Notes: generated by a model not told the origin, from the letters alone. A stretch of 64,000 bases of DNA from Canna indica (GCA_034359265.1 CP136894.1:31278501-31342500); one strand, 5' to 3'; shown: positions 9,968 to 23,620, numbered from the stretch's first letter. Made by a program: numbers and translations.

Positions 9968-11659
9968 ACCGGGCCTTCGACTAGGATGGTCAACTAGTCT
10001 CAGGAACCCATCGGGTTAGGGATATCTAGTCCCACCAAACTTAGGTCTACCGTTAGTGTGGCCCACTAATGGAATCTCAAGACCCTATGCCACCCAGGTC
10101 TAACACCTAGCGGGCCCGCTGGTGCAATCTCAAGACCCATATCACCCGCCGAGTCAAGCATTAGTCGTTTCGACCGTTCATGCTTCTCAACCGACCATCG
10201 CAATCACAGTACACATACATAGTGTTCAAAAGTTTCCTTATTTAAAAATATCGGGCATTCACTTGTACTTGGCCCCCTTATTCCGGGCCATACCAGCCGC
10301 ACACTATTGCCCGCTGGTCGTTCCCTAGCTATGAAACCTAGCTTGTCTACATTCAAGTTTCTCCGAATAATTAAACACCCTAGAATTTCCATATAGTCAT
10401 CTAGCTTCATTCACCAATTTCTTAAGTGTAAATTACAGGTCATGAGTGTAGAAATGTCTGAATACAATTATGTCACAGCACATAACTTATTAGGGAATTA
10501 TTCTACAACTACTACCATAATTATACACATAAATTTCTACAACAACATGATTAAATTCTGCATTTATAAAGAAATTCCAGCAACGTAAGCAACTATATCA
10601 CAAGGTAACAATAGAGCATATATATTAGAAATTAATGAAACATTCCCATGATTCACATTCCATACTAAGATCCTAACCATGTAAGCACTACCAAGAACAC
10701 TTCCTTATAATATACTAATCTCAATCCATCACTACCAAGTTTCATATATCATGTGAATGATCTACAACATAAAAATATGATATAGTATCCTACATGTAAT
10801 CATAAAACATAACAAGCCCTTTTCTCCCTCTAATACCCATTCGACCGAGCCTACCCAAGGCTGTTCATGTTCGGGAGAGCAAGCAGGGTAGGAGAGCATG
10901 GTTTCGGCCATGATTGAGAAGAATCAAGTCATCAATCGTGCGAGAAACTCAATCCGAGGGCTTCCGACCACTCTAGGAAATTGGGAGAAAAATTGGCATG
11001 ACCTTCCCCCTTTCTCCTTCATGTAGCCGGCCCTAAACATCGAGAAAAATGACGAAAAACGTCATACAAACAGCATGTACATCACATTCAAATCAAATAT
11101 TGGAAGAACATCGACGAATCGATGGAATTTTTTGAGAGATCGCAGAAAACCCCTAAACCTTGGGTCGGCTACCCGCCTACTCTTCACAACAAGGTACGAT
11201 CCACTCTCCTTGATCAAGGAAGAAGAAGGGATGAGCGATGGCGATCTCGATCTTTTCGATGGCGGCACGAATCTGGCGTCGACTCCAAAGCTTCCCCTCC
11301 TCCCTCTCTCTTCTCGGGTTGCGTGCAGCTCCAATGGTGAGCCGCATGGCTAGGGACGAGGGATTTATTCCCTCATCTTCACTTGACCATTATACCCCTC
11401 ATATTCACTTGGCCCCTATTCGCCTCAATCCGAGTCTGATTCGAACCCCGATTCGATCCGCAAACACGATTTGAACTCGACTCTACTAAGACATCTTATG
11501 CTTAAGAAGGAAGGAACAATTTAACAAATAAAATTTCATAAGGCTTGAATTATACCTTCTACTTGCGGCGATTCTGCGACTCGACCCGACTAACTCCTGA
11601 TCCGGTGTGCTGCACCAAAAATAAATTTTAAATTAGCAAACCTCGGGTCTTACAATTTT

Positions 11660-12469
11660 GTCGTATGGTATCGACGATCATAGAATATTTATATAAATAT
11701 TTTTTTAAAAAAAATAACATTAGTTTAGTCATCAAAAATTTAATTTGTCAACTAAACTAAATAGTAATATACTTGTAAGAATAGTGAATATTTAAATTGT
11801 CATTACTTGGGTAATAGAAATATATTTTAATAATTAAAAATAAATGCAATATTAAAATTTTTATCTACAAAAAATGATGCTCTACTTTATTTAACGAACT
11901 TATTAGATTTATTAAGGCGGATGAAGACAATTCTACCATGTATCGTTTATTAAATTTATAATAATCATGAAACTTTGTTTTATATTATTTCTCACTTGTT
12001 TTCATTTTTATTTGTATAGAGTATCATTATTTACTAAAACAACAAATAAATTTAGCATACATCACAATATCTTCATTGTTTCCGTAACAAACATACATTT
12101 TATATCTCAAATTGTCACATCCAATATTTCTTATATGGACAACCAATAATACTTTTTATAATTTGGCATGAATTTGTCTTAAATAGTTATCATCAATTTA
12201 TTTAAAATAAACACTTAATCTTTATTTTTTTGCAAAAATATTTTACAACCGTATTACATCTCAATAAAATACTAAACAATAAAGTATATAGGCTTTTATA
12301 AAAAATCTACACATGAAATTATACTTTGTTATTGTTTTATACACTTTTTTGTTCACTGCTCTAAACCAAAAAGATGTATTTATCGTATATCGACCATTTT
12401 ATAAAAATTCATATTTTATTATTATTTAACAAGTACCAACAATCCTAAAATTGTAACCTATATCGTACC
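11660..12469. repeat. AT-rich host repeat, copy 1, right part
   Basis: It continues the repeat begun at 1961 and is co-linear with 61509-62245, including blocks such as ATGATGCTCTACTTTATTTA and TTATCATCAATTTATTTAAAA. Small frames inside are not conserved between copies, so they are not genes. Confidence 0.75.
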
Positions 12470-12925
12470 TTAGTTTCGTCCCTATAACGCCCCAAAATCC
12501 AGGGTCACGTGACCGGCAAGAATACCCGTCTGTACTCCGAATCCTACCAACCCATGCATACCAATGCGGAATAAAATGACAACCATGCAGATACCAAATG
12601 AGTACAATTAAATGAACAAACTCCAAGAATAATACCGAGACACCAAATGAATAAACATTTTGATTCTTCATCCAGAATAAAACAAAATGCATAATCAAAC
12701 TCCTAAGACTCGACTATGACCCGACACGTCACGAGACCTGCTGCCTGAGCTAGCCATCCCAGCCGCACCAAGTAGGTGCATTAGTACCTCTACTCATCTA
12801 GAGCTGCAAGATAAACACAACAATAAAAAGAGTGTCAGTTCATAAAGAACTTAGTGAGTGGCTCGTTCTCGAGCCCTCTCTAAGTCATCAATCCAAATTA
12901 TACCATAGTCTACATAAAACCAATT

Positions 12926-12972
<47 letters not shown>

Positions 12973-13480
12973 AACTAACCGAGTAAAGATATATCCATGT
13001 AATCCGTATGGGAATAGATTCATACTAATATAAAATTAACATTTCCAATAATATGCATCCATATAATTCATGAGATGAGAAAATCCAAATTATCACAACC
13101 ACCTTGTGCGAATGCACCCAATTTATCCACAAACAAGCATGCATAAGTACAAGAATACGGTTCGGTCACTAGGACACGCCTAGCGAGCTTGCCGCCAATG
13201 GCTCCCTTAGCTAGGAAGGCCCTCTAGCCTCAGGTAACCCTAGTGGTTGGGAAAGCACTCCAACCAATGCCACTCCGGGTCGATCGTCAGCGTGGCTCGC
13301 TGACGAGCTTCCTAGTCCATACCCCACCATTTGATCAGCCCAACCATACTCCAATCTCAACACAAGATAAAAAAATAAATATATTTCTTAGTCAAAACCA
13401 AATATCCTAGGACTATTATAGTCCTTGCCGCTAGACCGAAGAATGTGCACGCGTATCCCTATACTGGCCTACCTCGGGCT
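12470..13480 (-). mobile_element. Truncated LTR, family F (minus)
   Basis: It begins with a degraded terminus (ACGCCCCAAAATCCAGGGTCACGTGACC), the same end block as at 1920-1960 but reversed, and contains 'CACTAGGACACGCCTAGCGAG' and 'CCAACCAATGCCACTC' blocks shared with 39057-39170. An (AT)n microsatellite lies at 12929-12969. It is cut at 13480 by the LTR of gypsy element C. Confidence 0.65.
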
Positions 13481-13848
13481 TGTCACACTCCAAAACTGGG
13501 TCACGTCACTGGCCAGAGTGCGGTCGAACTCCCTGAAGCCTAAACCAAACACCTATATACTACATGAACTAAAACTAGAAGATAACTTACTATAGTATAA
13601 AAATAACATCAGATGACAACTCAATATCACGTCTATGAAGTACTGGATAACATGCTCACTTATAAGTCTAGGAGATAAAAGAACTACCATTAAAATCACA
13701 CTACTATTTTAACAGACTCAATGACAAAAAGACTCGACTTGACTATATCAACTAGCTTACGAGATCACTACCGGGGTCCGCCATCATCAGCCGCGCCGTA
13801 CCTCAGAATCACGCTCTGCAAAATAGACACATAATTAAAAGTGAGCGT

Positions 13849-16440
13849 TGTAATACCTGCTAAAAATTAAAAATAATATTTTGTGTATTAGTTTCAGCGG
13901 GTTGCATGTGACATGAGATGGTGCGTGCAAGATTGAGCATTAGCACCTAGCTTGAGGTGAGACCCAGATACTTTAGAAATTTGCTAATTTTAAGTTATAA
14001 TTGTGTAAATTCTTTTCTGTCGTGGGTTTAAAGAGGGCTTCGAGTGGAGTTCGGCGGTTCAATCGGATCCGGATTCAGACTTGAATCGAGTAAGTTAGAG
14101 GCGGTTTAGTGAATAACTTAAGTTGGGGGCAATTTAGTCTTTTCGACAAGTTAAAAAAAATACATAAGAATTGAGGTGCCGTACGTCTGCTATAGCTGCA
14201 TGGAACCCGAGAGATAGAAGGCGAGCGTGAGGCGGAAAAGAAATTGTTGGAGTTCGCGAGGAATTCGAGGTCGGACGCCACGAAAAGCGAGGATCTCGTT
14301 CTCTTTGGATCTTTCTTCTCCAGTGAGTGGTTGTTTCTCACAAATTCAAGATTTCTCCCCTCTCCATGGACGCCCCTCACTTGAGAAGAATCTGAAATTT
14401 TCATGCAAATTTTTGATTCCTTCTCCAATCGGGTTTGTGTAGTGTTCTATGTGTCGATTTCCCTTTTGGAATTTGAGATTACACACACATAAAACCTTAA
14501 CATTAGAAATTGGCTTCCTTTGTGGCCGCCTACTGTAAAGGAGGTCTTCTTGAAATTTTCTTGTTAATTATATTTCTTCTTTAATAAGACTAACGGTATG
14601 ACTTCTAGATTTAATTTCTCTTTAATTAGTTGAGTGTAAAAGGGCATAGTTAATTGTGCAAATAAAGCCCTAAGCATGTGAATTCTTCTCCTATCATATC
14701 CGACCATGATCATGAAGCATTTTGAGATTTTGGTTATAAAACTTGTATACCTTGAGATTAGTGTCTAAAGCAGGGGTTAGTGTGGGATTGAGAGCCGTAA
14801 ACTTAGGGTTATCTCCTATAGCTACAGCCGCAGGTAAAATAAAATAAAATAGAAAGATCAAATTGCTGAGTATGATGCTGGCTGAAATTGTAAGGGTTGG
14901 GATTATTACATGCTGAACTTTTGAATGCTGAAATCGTATAGCTTCTTTTATGCTGAAATTGTTTGATTAATGATGCTGAAATTTGTGTGTAATGTTGCTG
15001 AAATTATCTAGTTAATAATGCTGAAATTACCTAGTTATATGATGCTGTAAATGATTTATAAAGGTGCAGAAATTTCATTGAACGAAGGTACTGAAATCAT
15101 TCCCTAAGTATGCTGAATATTGTAGAGCTAAGATAGAGTTTGTCATGTGCTGAAATTTCATGCTGAGTTGCTGAAAAATTGTAAACACATGGTGAGATTG
15201 ATTCTGTCCTAGTGTTGCAAGTCTGATGCGAAAAGTATCGATGTAACCTATCGATCCTCGTGTAAACTATAGTTGGTTGGAATTGCTTTGATAACTTGAA
15301 AAGTCGTATACGAGTAGAAAATGGATACTTATAGTTGGTTGGAATTGTCATGTGCGTGTTAAGCGAGTCGGGTTACGGGCTTGATACGACATTCCTAACT
15401 CGCTATAAATACTTGAAATCAACAGTAAAATGGGCCTCATTGGGCCAAGTGGTGCGCTACACGCACAAGGTGATGTTGGGCTGCATATTAAGCCGAGTTG
15501 TATGCCTAGCGTATGAGTGATCATTGGTCGGAGGGCCTTTCCCAACCTAGTTCTGGGCACTGAGGATAGAGGGCCTTCCTAGCTCAGTGAGCCCGAGTGA
15601 CATGGGTTAGAGGGCCTTTCCCAACCGAGTTATGGGCATTGAGGCTAGAGGGCATTCCTAGCTCAGTGAGCCCGAGTGACATGGGTTGGAGAGCCTTTCC
15701 CGATCGAGTTATGGGCACTGAGGCTAGAGGGCCTTCCTAGCTCAGGAGCCCGAGTGACTTAGGTTGGAGGGCCTTTCCCGATCGAGTTATGGGAATTGAG
15801 GCTAGAGGGCCTTCCTAGCCCAGTGAGCCCGAGTTGAGAGGTTTGCTGGGGTGGTCAGCCTAGCGAGCACCCCGTGAGTTGTAAGCGGATAACTAGAGGA
15901 CTGCTCTAAATGGGTCGAGTCAGTTTGTGTGGTGTGCGTAGTGCACGTGTTACTAAAGTACTATATACCATGATTATATCAGTCATTTTAACACAGAGAC
16001 AATTACTGCATTAATTATTTACATGGTTTGGCTTGGTGGTGGTCGAGACGACCACTCACTGAGTTCTTTGAATTCACCATTCTCTTCTGTATGTTGTTTT
16101 GGAGAGCGTGATCATTGAGTTACGGCGCGGCTGGTGGCGGCGGACTCCGGTGGCGGTCTCGTGAAACCCGTTGGTGTAGTCGAGTTGAGTCGGATTTGAG
16201 TTTATTTAGAAACATATAGTTTGTTTGAGTCTTGTAGTTACTTGAACTTATCTAGTATTGATACTTGGGTATGTAGCTTTAACTCAAATTGATACCGAGT
16301 AGCTACGTTGATGATTAAGGTGTATGTTATGGCATCTTGACTTGGTTATATTCTGTGGATAAATGTGTTTGTATGGTTCAGGCTTCAGAGTGGCTGTCCG
16401 CACTCTGGCCGATCGCGTGACACGGATTTGGCGCATGACA
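13849..16440 (+). repeat. 5' LTR of G1 (2592 bp)
   Basis: It starts TGTAATACCTGC and ends GCGCATGACA. Inside are a degenerate array of ATGCTGAAAT motifs (14866-15180) and a minisatellite of about 80 bases with four units (15525-15835) built on GAGGGCCTTTCCC and GGCTAGAGGGCCTTCCTAGC. Both features recur in the 3' LTR. Confidence 0.88.
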
Positions 16441-16443
16441 AAG

Positions 16444-16455
16444 TGGTATTAGAGC
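16444..16455 (+). other. Primer-binding site of G1
   Basis: TGGTATTAGAGC lies three bases after the 5' LTR. It differs by one transition from the complement of the plant initiator-methionine tRNA 3' end (TGGTATCAGAGC). Confidence 0.85.
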
Positions 16456-17227
16456 ACGTCGTTAGGTCCAGACTACATCATTAGGGCATAGAGTACTATA
16501 TAGGCAATTGTTAGTGTGTCGATGCGGTGTGTCCTTTTTCATGAGACTGAGCTACGGAGCTTGCACGCACCAGCGGCGGTATGTATAATCATTTATTAAC
16601 TGTACAATTGAGTGCTAGACATGCTTATTGTATAATTTTTGTGATGCCAATGGAGGCAAATGATAATGCAATGTGAGTGGATCATCAACCCCACCCCTAA
16701 AGTCTCTTATTCTCTTGCTTTGGCTGAACTTTTCATCTTGTAGCATGCTGGAATTTTTGGGAATTTTTCTTGATCTTCATGGTCCTTCGATTAATTCTCG
16801 TCATTTTGTGCTAATTATGGTCAGGGGATGATACCCATGGATGAGGTATAAATTTGGGGCAGCCTTAGGGTACTCTAGTACCCTAGGACCGGACCAGCCT
16901 TGGTGATCAGAGGAACTTGGGACTCGTGATGAAGTAAACAGTAGTTTGGTGTCTATAAGGGCTTGAGTTGATGATTGAGGGGCTTGGGTCTATGCGGCTG
17001 CACTCTTAGGGGTAAAAGGGCTCTAGGGCCGACTGCTTCAGAAATTTATGCACCCTTTGCCCTTAGTAAGAGGTTCAAGGCTAAAGGCTTTAGTGGCTCA
17101 GAGGGGTCAGGCGTAGGGTAGGGGACAACGACCGAGTAGCTCTGGGAATGCTCCTGCTCGAGTTTTCTCTCATACACCAGCTGACGCTGAGGCATCGAAT
17201 GCTGTGGTAGCATGTACACTTTTAGTT

Positions 17228-20200
17228 TGTTCTGCTAGTGCCTATATTTTATTGCCTATATTTTATTGAACCCGGAGCCACCCATTCTTTTGTTTTTGCT
17301 TCATTCGCATCTTTACTGTGGAAAGAGGAAAAATTGCTTGAGACACCGCTAGTGGTGTCGACGCCTACGGGCGATATGGCTTTGGCCGAGTTGGTCTTTG
17401 ATGACTGTGAGGTGTATGTTTGTGACTACCTTCTGGTAGCTGATCTGATTCTACTCCCGTCATTGGAGTTGGATATTATTCTTGGTATGGATTGGCTGGC
17501 TACCTATTATGCGAAGGTGGACTGCAGGGCTAAGACAGTTATTTTCACTAAGCCTGAGTTGCCATAGCTCATCTTCCACGGTAATGGGAAAGGGGACTCT
17601 TGTAGGGTGATTTCAGCCTTGAAGGCTCAAAAGTTACTCTGAGGAGGTTGCTAGTCCTTCCTAGCTTTTGTGTCTGTGACCGAAGAATCCGGAGGTGTGG
17701 CTGTGGAGCTAAGAGAGACTCCGGTGATCAGTGAGTTCCCTAATGTGTTCCCTCAAGAACTTCCGGTTGAGCTGAACCTCAAGGGCCAGCTGTAGGAGCT
17801 CATGGACTTGGTTTCATTCGCCCAAGTGTGTCTCTGTGGGGATCAGCTCTAGTTCTCTTCATTAAAATGAAGGACGGGTCCATGCGGATGTGCATTGATT
17901 ATAGGCAACTGAACAAGGTTATCATCAAGAATCGATACCCGTTGCCGAGGATTGATGACCAATTCGATCAGCTTCTAGGGGCACAGTGGTTCTCCAAGAT
18001 TGACTTGAGATTCGAATACCACCAGCTGAAGATCCGGGATCAAGATGTACCTAAGATAGCTTTTCAGATGAGATATGGCCATTATGAGTTTTTGGTCATG
18101 TCGTTTGGGCTGACGAATGCACCTGCTGCCTTTATGGACCTGATGAACCGTGTGTTCAAAGAGTACTTGGACAAGTTTATAGTTGTTTTTATTGATGATA
18201 TTTTGGTATATTCTCGGAGCAGAGGGGAGCATAGTGATCACTTGAGGACGGTTTTAGGGACCCTCATGAAGCACCAGTTGTATGCTAAGTTCTTTAAGTG
18301 CGAGTTCTGGATGCAGAGTGTGGGGTTCGTGGGGCATGTGGTGTCCAGAGAGGGGGTTAAAGTGGACCCCGCCAAGATTGAGGATGTACAGAATTCGGAG
18401 AGGCCGACCAACATACGTGAGATACGTAGTTTCTTGGGTATGGCCGACTATTACCGAAAGTTCATGGAGAACTTCTCACGGATTACAGCTCCCCTAGCTC
18501 GATTGACTCGAAAGAAGGTTAAGTTTGTCTGGGAAGATAGTCGTGAGGAGAGCTTTCAGAAGCTCAAGGACTGCTTGACGTCGGCACCCATACTTTTCCT
18601 GCCGTCAAGGTCAGGGGGATTTGTCGTATACCGCGATGCCTCAAGAGTAGGCTTGGGATGCGTCCTTATGCAGTACGGCAAGGTCATTGCCTATGCGTCA
18701 TGACAACTGAAAAATCATGAGAAGAATTACCCGATGCATCATCTGGAATTGGTAGCAGTGGTGTTTGCTTTAAAGCTCTGGCGCCATTACTTGTATGGGG
18801 AGGCCTGTGAGATCTACACAGATCATAAGAGTCTTCAGTATCTGCTGACGTAGAAGGAGTTGTACTTGAGGAAAGGATATGGCTTGAGCTGCTTAAAGAC
18901 TATGATTGCACCATAATGTACCACCCTAGAAAGGTAAATATTGTGGCTGATGCCTTGAGTAGGAAGTCCATGGGTAGTCTGGCTCACTTAGCTATTGAGA
19001 GGAGACATCTAGCTAGAGAGTTGGTGGCATGCATGGATGGCGGTTCCGTGATTTCGGTGTTTGACACCGGGGATTTGGTGGCACACTTGCGGGTGTAGTC
19101 TACCTTGGTCGAGATGCTTAGGTCAGCGCAGAAGGAAGATGCCTTTTGTGCTTTGACTAGAGACTTTGTAGAGAGAGGGGGTGCTGATGATGGGTTCTGG
19201 ATTGATGCTGAGGATGTCCTACGGTTCAAGGATAAAATTGTGGTACCATATATGGCTGAGGTAAAGAGGCAGGTTCTTGAGATTGGTCACCCCTCTTCGT
19301 ACACCATTCACCCAGGGACCTGCGACATCATTATTAGTGGAAACGAATGAAGAGGGAAGTGGTTGAGTATGTGTCCAAGTGCTTGACCTATCAGCAAGTT
19401 AAAGCAAAGCATTTGAGACATGCGGGGTTGCTCCAGAATTTAGATGTTCCTGACTGGAAGTGAGAGAAAATCACTATGGACTTTGTGACCGGTTTGTCGA
19501 GGTCGAGAGGAGGTCAAGACTCCATTTGGGTCATGGTGGACCGGCTGATCAAGTCGATGCACTTTATTTCGGTAAACACGACCTTTTCAGCTAAGCCGTA
19601 TGCTAGGCTCTTTCTGGACCGGATAGTGGCTTACTATGGGATTCTGGTGATGATCATATCGAACAGGGGAATACAATTCACTGCTCGATTCTGGTAGTCT
19701 TTTCAGGAAGCCTTGTGTACTCAGGTCCGGTTTAGTACAGCCTTCCATCCTCAAACGGACGGACAGTCAGAGAGGACTATCCAGACACTAGAGGACATGC
19801 TGCGGGCATGCATTTTAGATTTTTAGGATGGTTGGGAGAGGCACTTGCCATTGGTAGACTTTGCCTATAACAACATCCACCTTAGCTGCATTGGCATGGC
19901 CCCGTTTGAGACCCATTATGGGATGGTTTGAGGCGGGTGAGACTCTGATGTTAGGACCGGACTTGGTACAGGACAATATTGTAGAAAAGGTAAAAGTGAT
20001 TAAGGACCGACTGTTGGTAGCTCAATGTCGGCATAAAAAGTACGCTAATGTAAGATCAAGGGACTTGGAATTTGCAGTTGGAGACTTGGTATTCCTCAAT
20101 GTGTCACCTATGAAAGGTGTGGTGAGATTTGGCAAGCGAGGGAAAATAAGTCCCAGGTTCATTGGACCGTTCCTTATTCTTAGCCGGAGAGGGGCAGTGG

Positions 20201-20520
20201 CATATGACCTTGCTTTACCGCCTAGCATTAGCAGGGTTCATCCCGTGTTCCATATATCCATGCTGAAGCGATATGTTAGAGACGATTCTCATGTGCTGGA
20301 GCCTACTACAGTTGAGGTAGACACATCAGTCTCTTATGAGGAGAGGCCTGTAGAGACTCTAGACAGGCAGGTCCAGAAACTGATATCTAAGGAGGTTCCT
20401 TTGGTAAAGGTGCGATGGGAACAACACTCGGGTCAGGAGGCAACCGGGGGGTTGGAGCAGGACATTATAGAGAAATACTCCCAGTTGTTCAATGCAGATG
20501 GTAAGTTCCTTTTTACACTT
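17228..20520 (+). pseudogene. Degraded gypsy polyprotein of G1 (protease, RT, RNase H, integrase)
   Basis: A retroelement polyprotein that once copied and integrated G1. The protease part (17262-17567) reads EPGATHSF where Asp-Ser/Pro-Gly is usual, so the catalytic Asp is replaced by Glu; it keeps ILGMDWL. Just before it a 14-base duplication of CCTATATTTTATTG shifts the frame. RT (about 17828-18400) has [18 protein letters not shown] and the active-site FIDDILVYS. RNase H (about 18620-18860) has [13 protein letters not shown] and [12 protein letters not shown], with stops at 18701 and 18851. Integrase (about 19100-19900) has a zinc-finger Cys changed to Tyr (CLTYQQV), the second catalytic Asp changed to Asn (IISNRGIQF), and several stops. 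The C-terminal tail ([21 protein letters not shown] to 20490) is preserved in one frame. Clearly inactive. Confidence 0.9.
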
Positions 20521-20543
20521 AAATTCGAGGATGAATTTTTTTT

Positions 20544-20556
20544 AAGGGGGGGAGAT
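20544..20556 (+). other. Polypurine tract of G1
   Basis: AAGGGGGGGAGAT directly before the 3' LTR start TGTAATACC, the expected plus-strand primer position for this family. Confidence 0.85.
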
Positions 20557-22135
20557 TGTAATACCCGCTAAAAATTAAAAATAATATTTTATGTGTATTG
20601 GTTTCAGCGGGTTGCGCGTGACGTAAGATGGGGCGTGCGGGATTGAGCATTAGCGCCTAGCTTGAGGTGAGACCCGGATACTTTAGAAATTTGCTAATTT
20701 TAAGTTATGATTGTGTAAATTCTATTGTGTCGTGGATTTAAAGAGGGCTTCGAGTGGAGTTCGGTGGTTCAATCAGATCCGAATTCGGACTTGAATTGAG
20801 TAAGTTAGAGGCGGTTTAATGAATAACTTAAGTTGGGGGCAATTTAGTCTTTTCGACAAGTTAAAAAAAATACATAATAATTGGGGTGCCGTACGGCTAC
20901 TACAGCCGCACGGAATCCGAGAGATAGAAGGCGAGCGTGAGGCTTGAGGTGGAAAAGAAATTGTTGGAGTTCGCGATGAATTCGAGGTCGGACGCCGCGA
21001 AAAGCGAGGATCTCGTTCTCTTCGGATCGATCTTCAACGGTGAGTGGTTGTTTCTCACAAATTCAAGATTTCTCCTTTCTCCATGGTCGCCCCTCACTTG
21101 AGAAGAATTTGAAATTTTCATGCAAATTTTTGATTCCTTCTCCAATCGGGTTTGTGTAGTGTTCTATGTGTCAGATATCCCTCTTGGAATTTGAGATTAT
21201 ACACACATAAAACCCTAACATTAGAAATTATCACCTTGTTCATCAACACATGAATTTAACTTTAAACACCTAGAATCATATCGTGTGTGTATCTAAACAT
21301 ATTTATTGAGTGTTTACTCAAAATGAGGTCTCTAATAAGGAATTTCAACTTAGTCCAATTTCATGAAATTGCCTAGTTATCATGATTTTTCCTACTCATG
21401 AAAATTCAAACATTTATCATGCAAAATCAATTATGAGTATATAGAGACATCATTAAAGCATAAATATTCAAGTAATATATTAAGATTTTTGCAAAAAGGA
21501 ACTCATACCTCATAGAAAATTTTCCCAACTTTTTCATTTTCTTTCCAAATTTAATCTACTAGCCTTCCATCACATTTTTGATAATTTGCAAGCAATATTC
21601 ATTAGTAGCATAATGGAAATAAAGCTACTAGCAAGCAACCCAAACCAAATAGCAAAGAGAAGAATCAAGTATCATTTTCAAAGTCCACTTTGCTAAATAG
21701 TTTGAAATTCCTTTAAATGAAATCAAATGATACCAAAACTAATTTTAAGAGATCACAAAAATAATAAATATGAAAACATGATCTCCAACCCTTCCTATTG
21801 GATGAAAACCGAAAGGACACAATGAGCCTACGATTTAGAACTGCATGGTCGCATGAGCCCATTATAGGCTACATAGGTCTCCGAAGAGACCGGAAATCAA
21901 AAACCAAATCATTTTTCAAAAGACTCTTATCAAGAGCGGGGAATATACTAATATTAAGCATATATCAAAACTCCAACTCTTTAAAACTCTTTAAAACAAG
22001 TAAGTATAGGAGATGATACCAAAGTGTTTGATGCCAATAATTTCATTACCCAAGGCATCATGATGACTTGAAGTTGCAACTTTGAAATGGTACAACCTTT
22101 GAATCCTCAAGCAACTTCAATCAACCAACTTCATC

Positions 22136-23620
22136 TCACCCTTGTGTGGTAGCTCCCCCTACAATAGAGCAAGAGACCTTTGGTACCCAAATGGCTTTGG
22201 GTCCTTGGGGGTCAATGGGCTTAGGTACCCAAAGTGTCTTAACAAGACTAGGGTTCATTTTAAAAGCACAATCATAGATGGCATGCCCATAAACACCACA
22301 ACAAAAACAATGTCCATTAAATTTCTTCTTTTCATTATGAACATTCTTAAAGGAAACAATTTTCTTTTGAACATGAAGTTTAATGTTAGAATGCTTGACA
22401 TGAGAAGCATGATTTGCATAAGCATTCTTGAAAGAAACATTTGTATTTCTAGAATTCTTAGAGGATGAATTACTAGATAGATTAGTAACTTTCTTACTTA
22501 GAAAAACAACCTTATTCTTCAAGTCGTTCATGGATTTATGAATAGCATTTTTTGTTATTTTCATGATGTTACATGATGTTATTAACATGGATTTATGGAT
22601 TTATGAATTCTTAGAGGATGAATTACTAGATAGATTATTAAATAGGATGAATTACATGATGTTATTTTCATTCTTTAAGATGTCATTTTTTGTTTTCAAA
22701 TCCTTAGTGTCAACACTTAACGTATCATGGCATGGATTGGAGACAATAATTTTTAGCTTCTCATCTTCCAATTTTACATTATGTAATTGAGAGCTAAGAC
22801 TTAAGTTTTCTTTCTTCAATTTTTTGTTTTCTTTATCTTTTCTAACAAGCAAGGCATACATGCTTTTATATTCATCCATTAATTCATCATAAAGCAAATC
22901 ATGAGAACTAGATGAATTAATACTACCATTTTTGTTATCATGACTAGAAGAAGAAGAGTATACCTCATCATTAGCATCCATGAGGCAAACTTTTGAAGTG
23001 ATTTCATAGTCATGGCAAGAGGATGCTTCATTTCAATAAGATGATGATGTGGAAGCGTTTGACCTCTTCTTTGCCTTGTTATTCATGGAAGGTCAATTTT
23101 TCTTCACATGCCCTTTTTCTTTGCACACATGGCAAATCACCTTCCTTTTTCAATTTTTAGTGCTCCTATAACTAGAGACACTTTGGGCTTCAAAAACCAT
23201 GTTAGTATTGGAAGGATGACCATTGTCATCACTACCTTCATTAAAAGTTTTTAACTCCTCAGTTTAGCATAATCATATAAGACATTTAAGCAAACCCAAA
23301 TATCAAATGCGGAAGTACAATGCATGATCTTTTCAAATATATTATTTTCCAAAGAACAATAATATGGAATTTGTTGCCTTAGCATTTAATTCAAACATAT
23401 TAATTTGTTCTTAGGTCCATGATTCCATATTTTCCTTAGGTTCAATATATTTTGTCTTTACCATGTCAAATACACCTAAACCTTGAGTCTTTAGGAAAGT
23501 ATACATTCTACTCTTCCGAATACCAAAGTTAGACTCATCGAACCTAGGAGGTGAAGACGCTAAACTCTCTAGTGCCATTTTCTGGATCGGTAGACCGTGT
23601 AGAGGAGATGGTGAAATCTC
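22136..23620 (-). pseudogene. Degraded copia gag (copy 1)
   Basis: On the minus strand, shortly after the primer site, the frame opens with MALESLASSPPRFDESNF and drifts through stops and frameshifts. A Lys/Ser-rich part (22981-22652) and a zinc knuckle (CFCCGVYGHAIYDC, near 22300) follow, so it is a nucleocapsid-type gag. The right end near 23580 is the probable start. It is too broken to be functional. Confidence 0.7.

Larger units (their letters stand above)
2127..11654 (-). mobile_element. Solo LTR, family A, split by a CACTA transposon
   Basis: On the plus strand it starts TGTCACG and ends GGGTCTTACA, so on the minus strand it runs from TGTAAGACCCGAG to CGTGACA. Without the CACTA insertion it is about 2.33 kb, close to the 2495-bp solo LTR at 56505-58999. 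Flanking ATTTT (2123-2127 and 11655-11659) is a probable 5-bp target duplication if the first T is shared. The sibling locus at 61381-62245 lacks the LTR at this point. No internal region is present, so it is a solo LTR from LTR-LTR recombination. Confidence 0.8.

Noticed and set aside
12929..12969. (AT)n tract as a replication or regulatory site
   Set aside because: A simple microsatellite inside an LTR fragment; similar TA tracts occur at 37798 and 62256.
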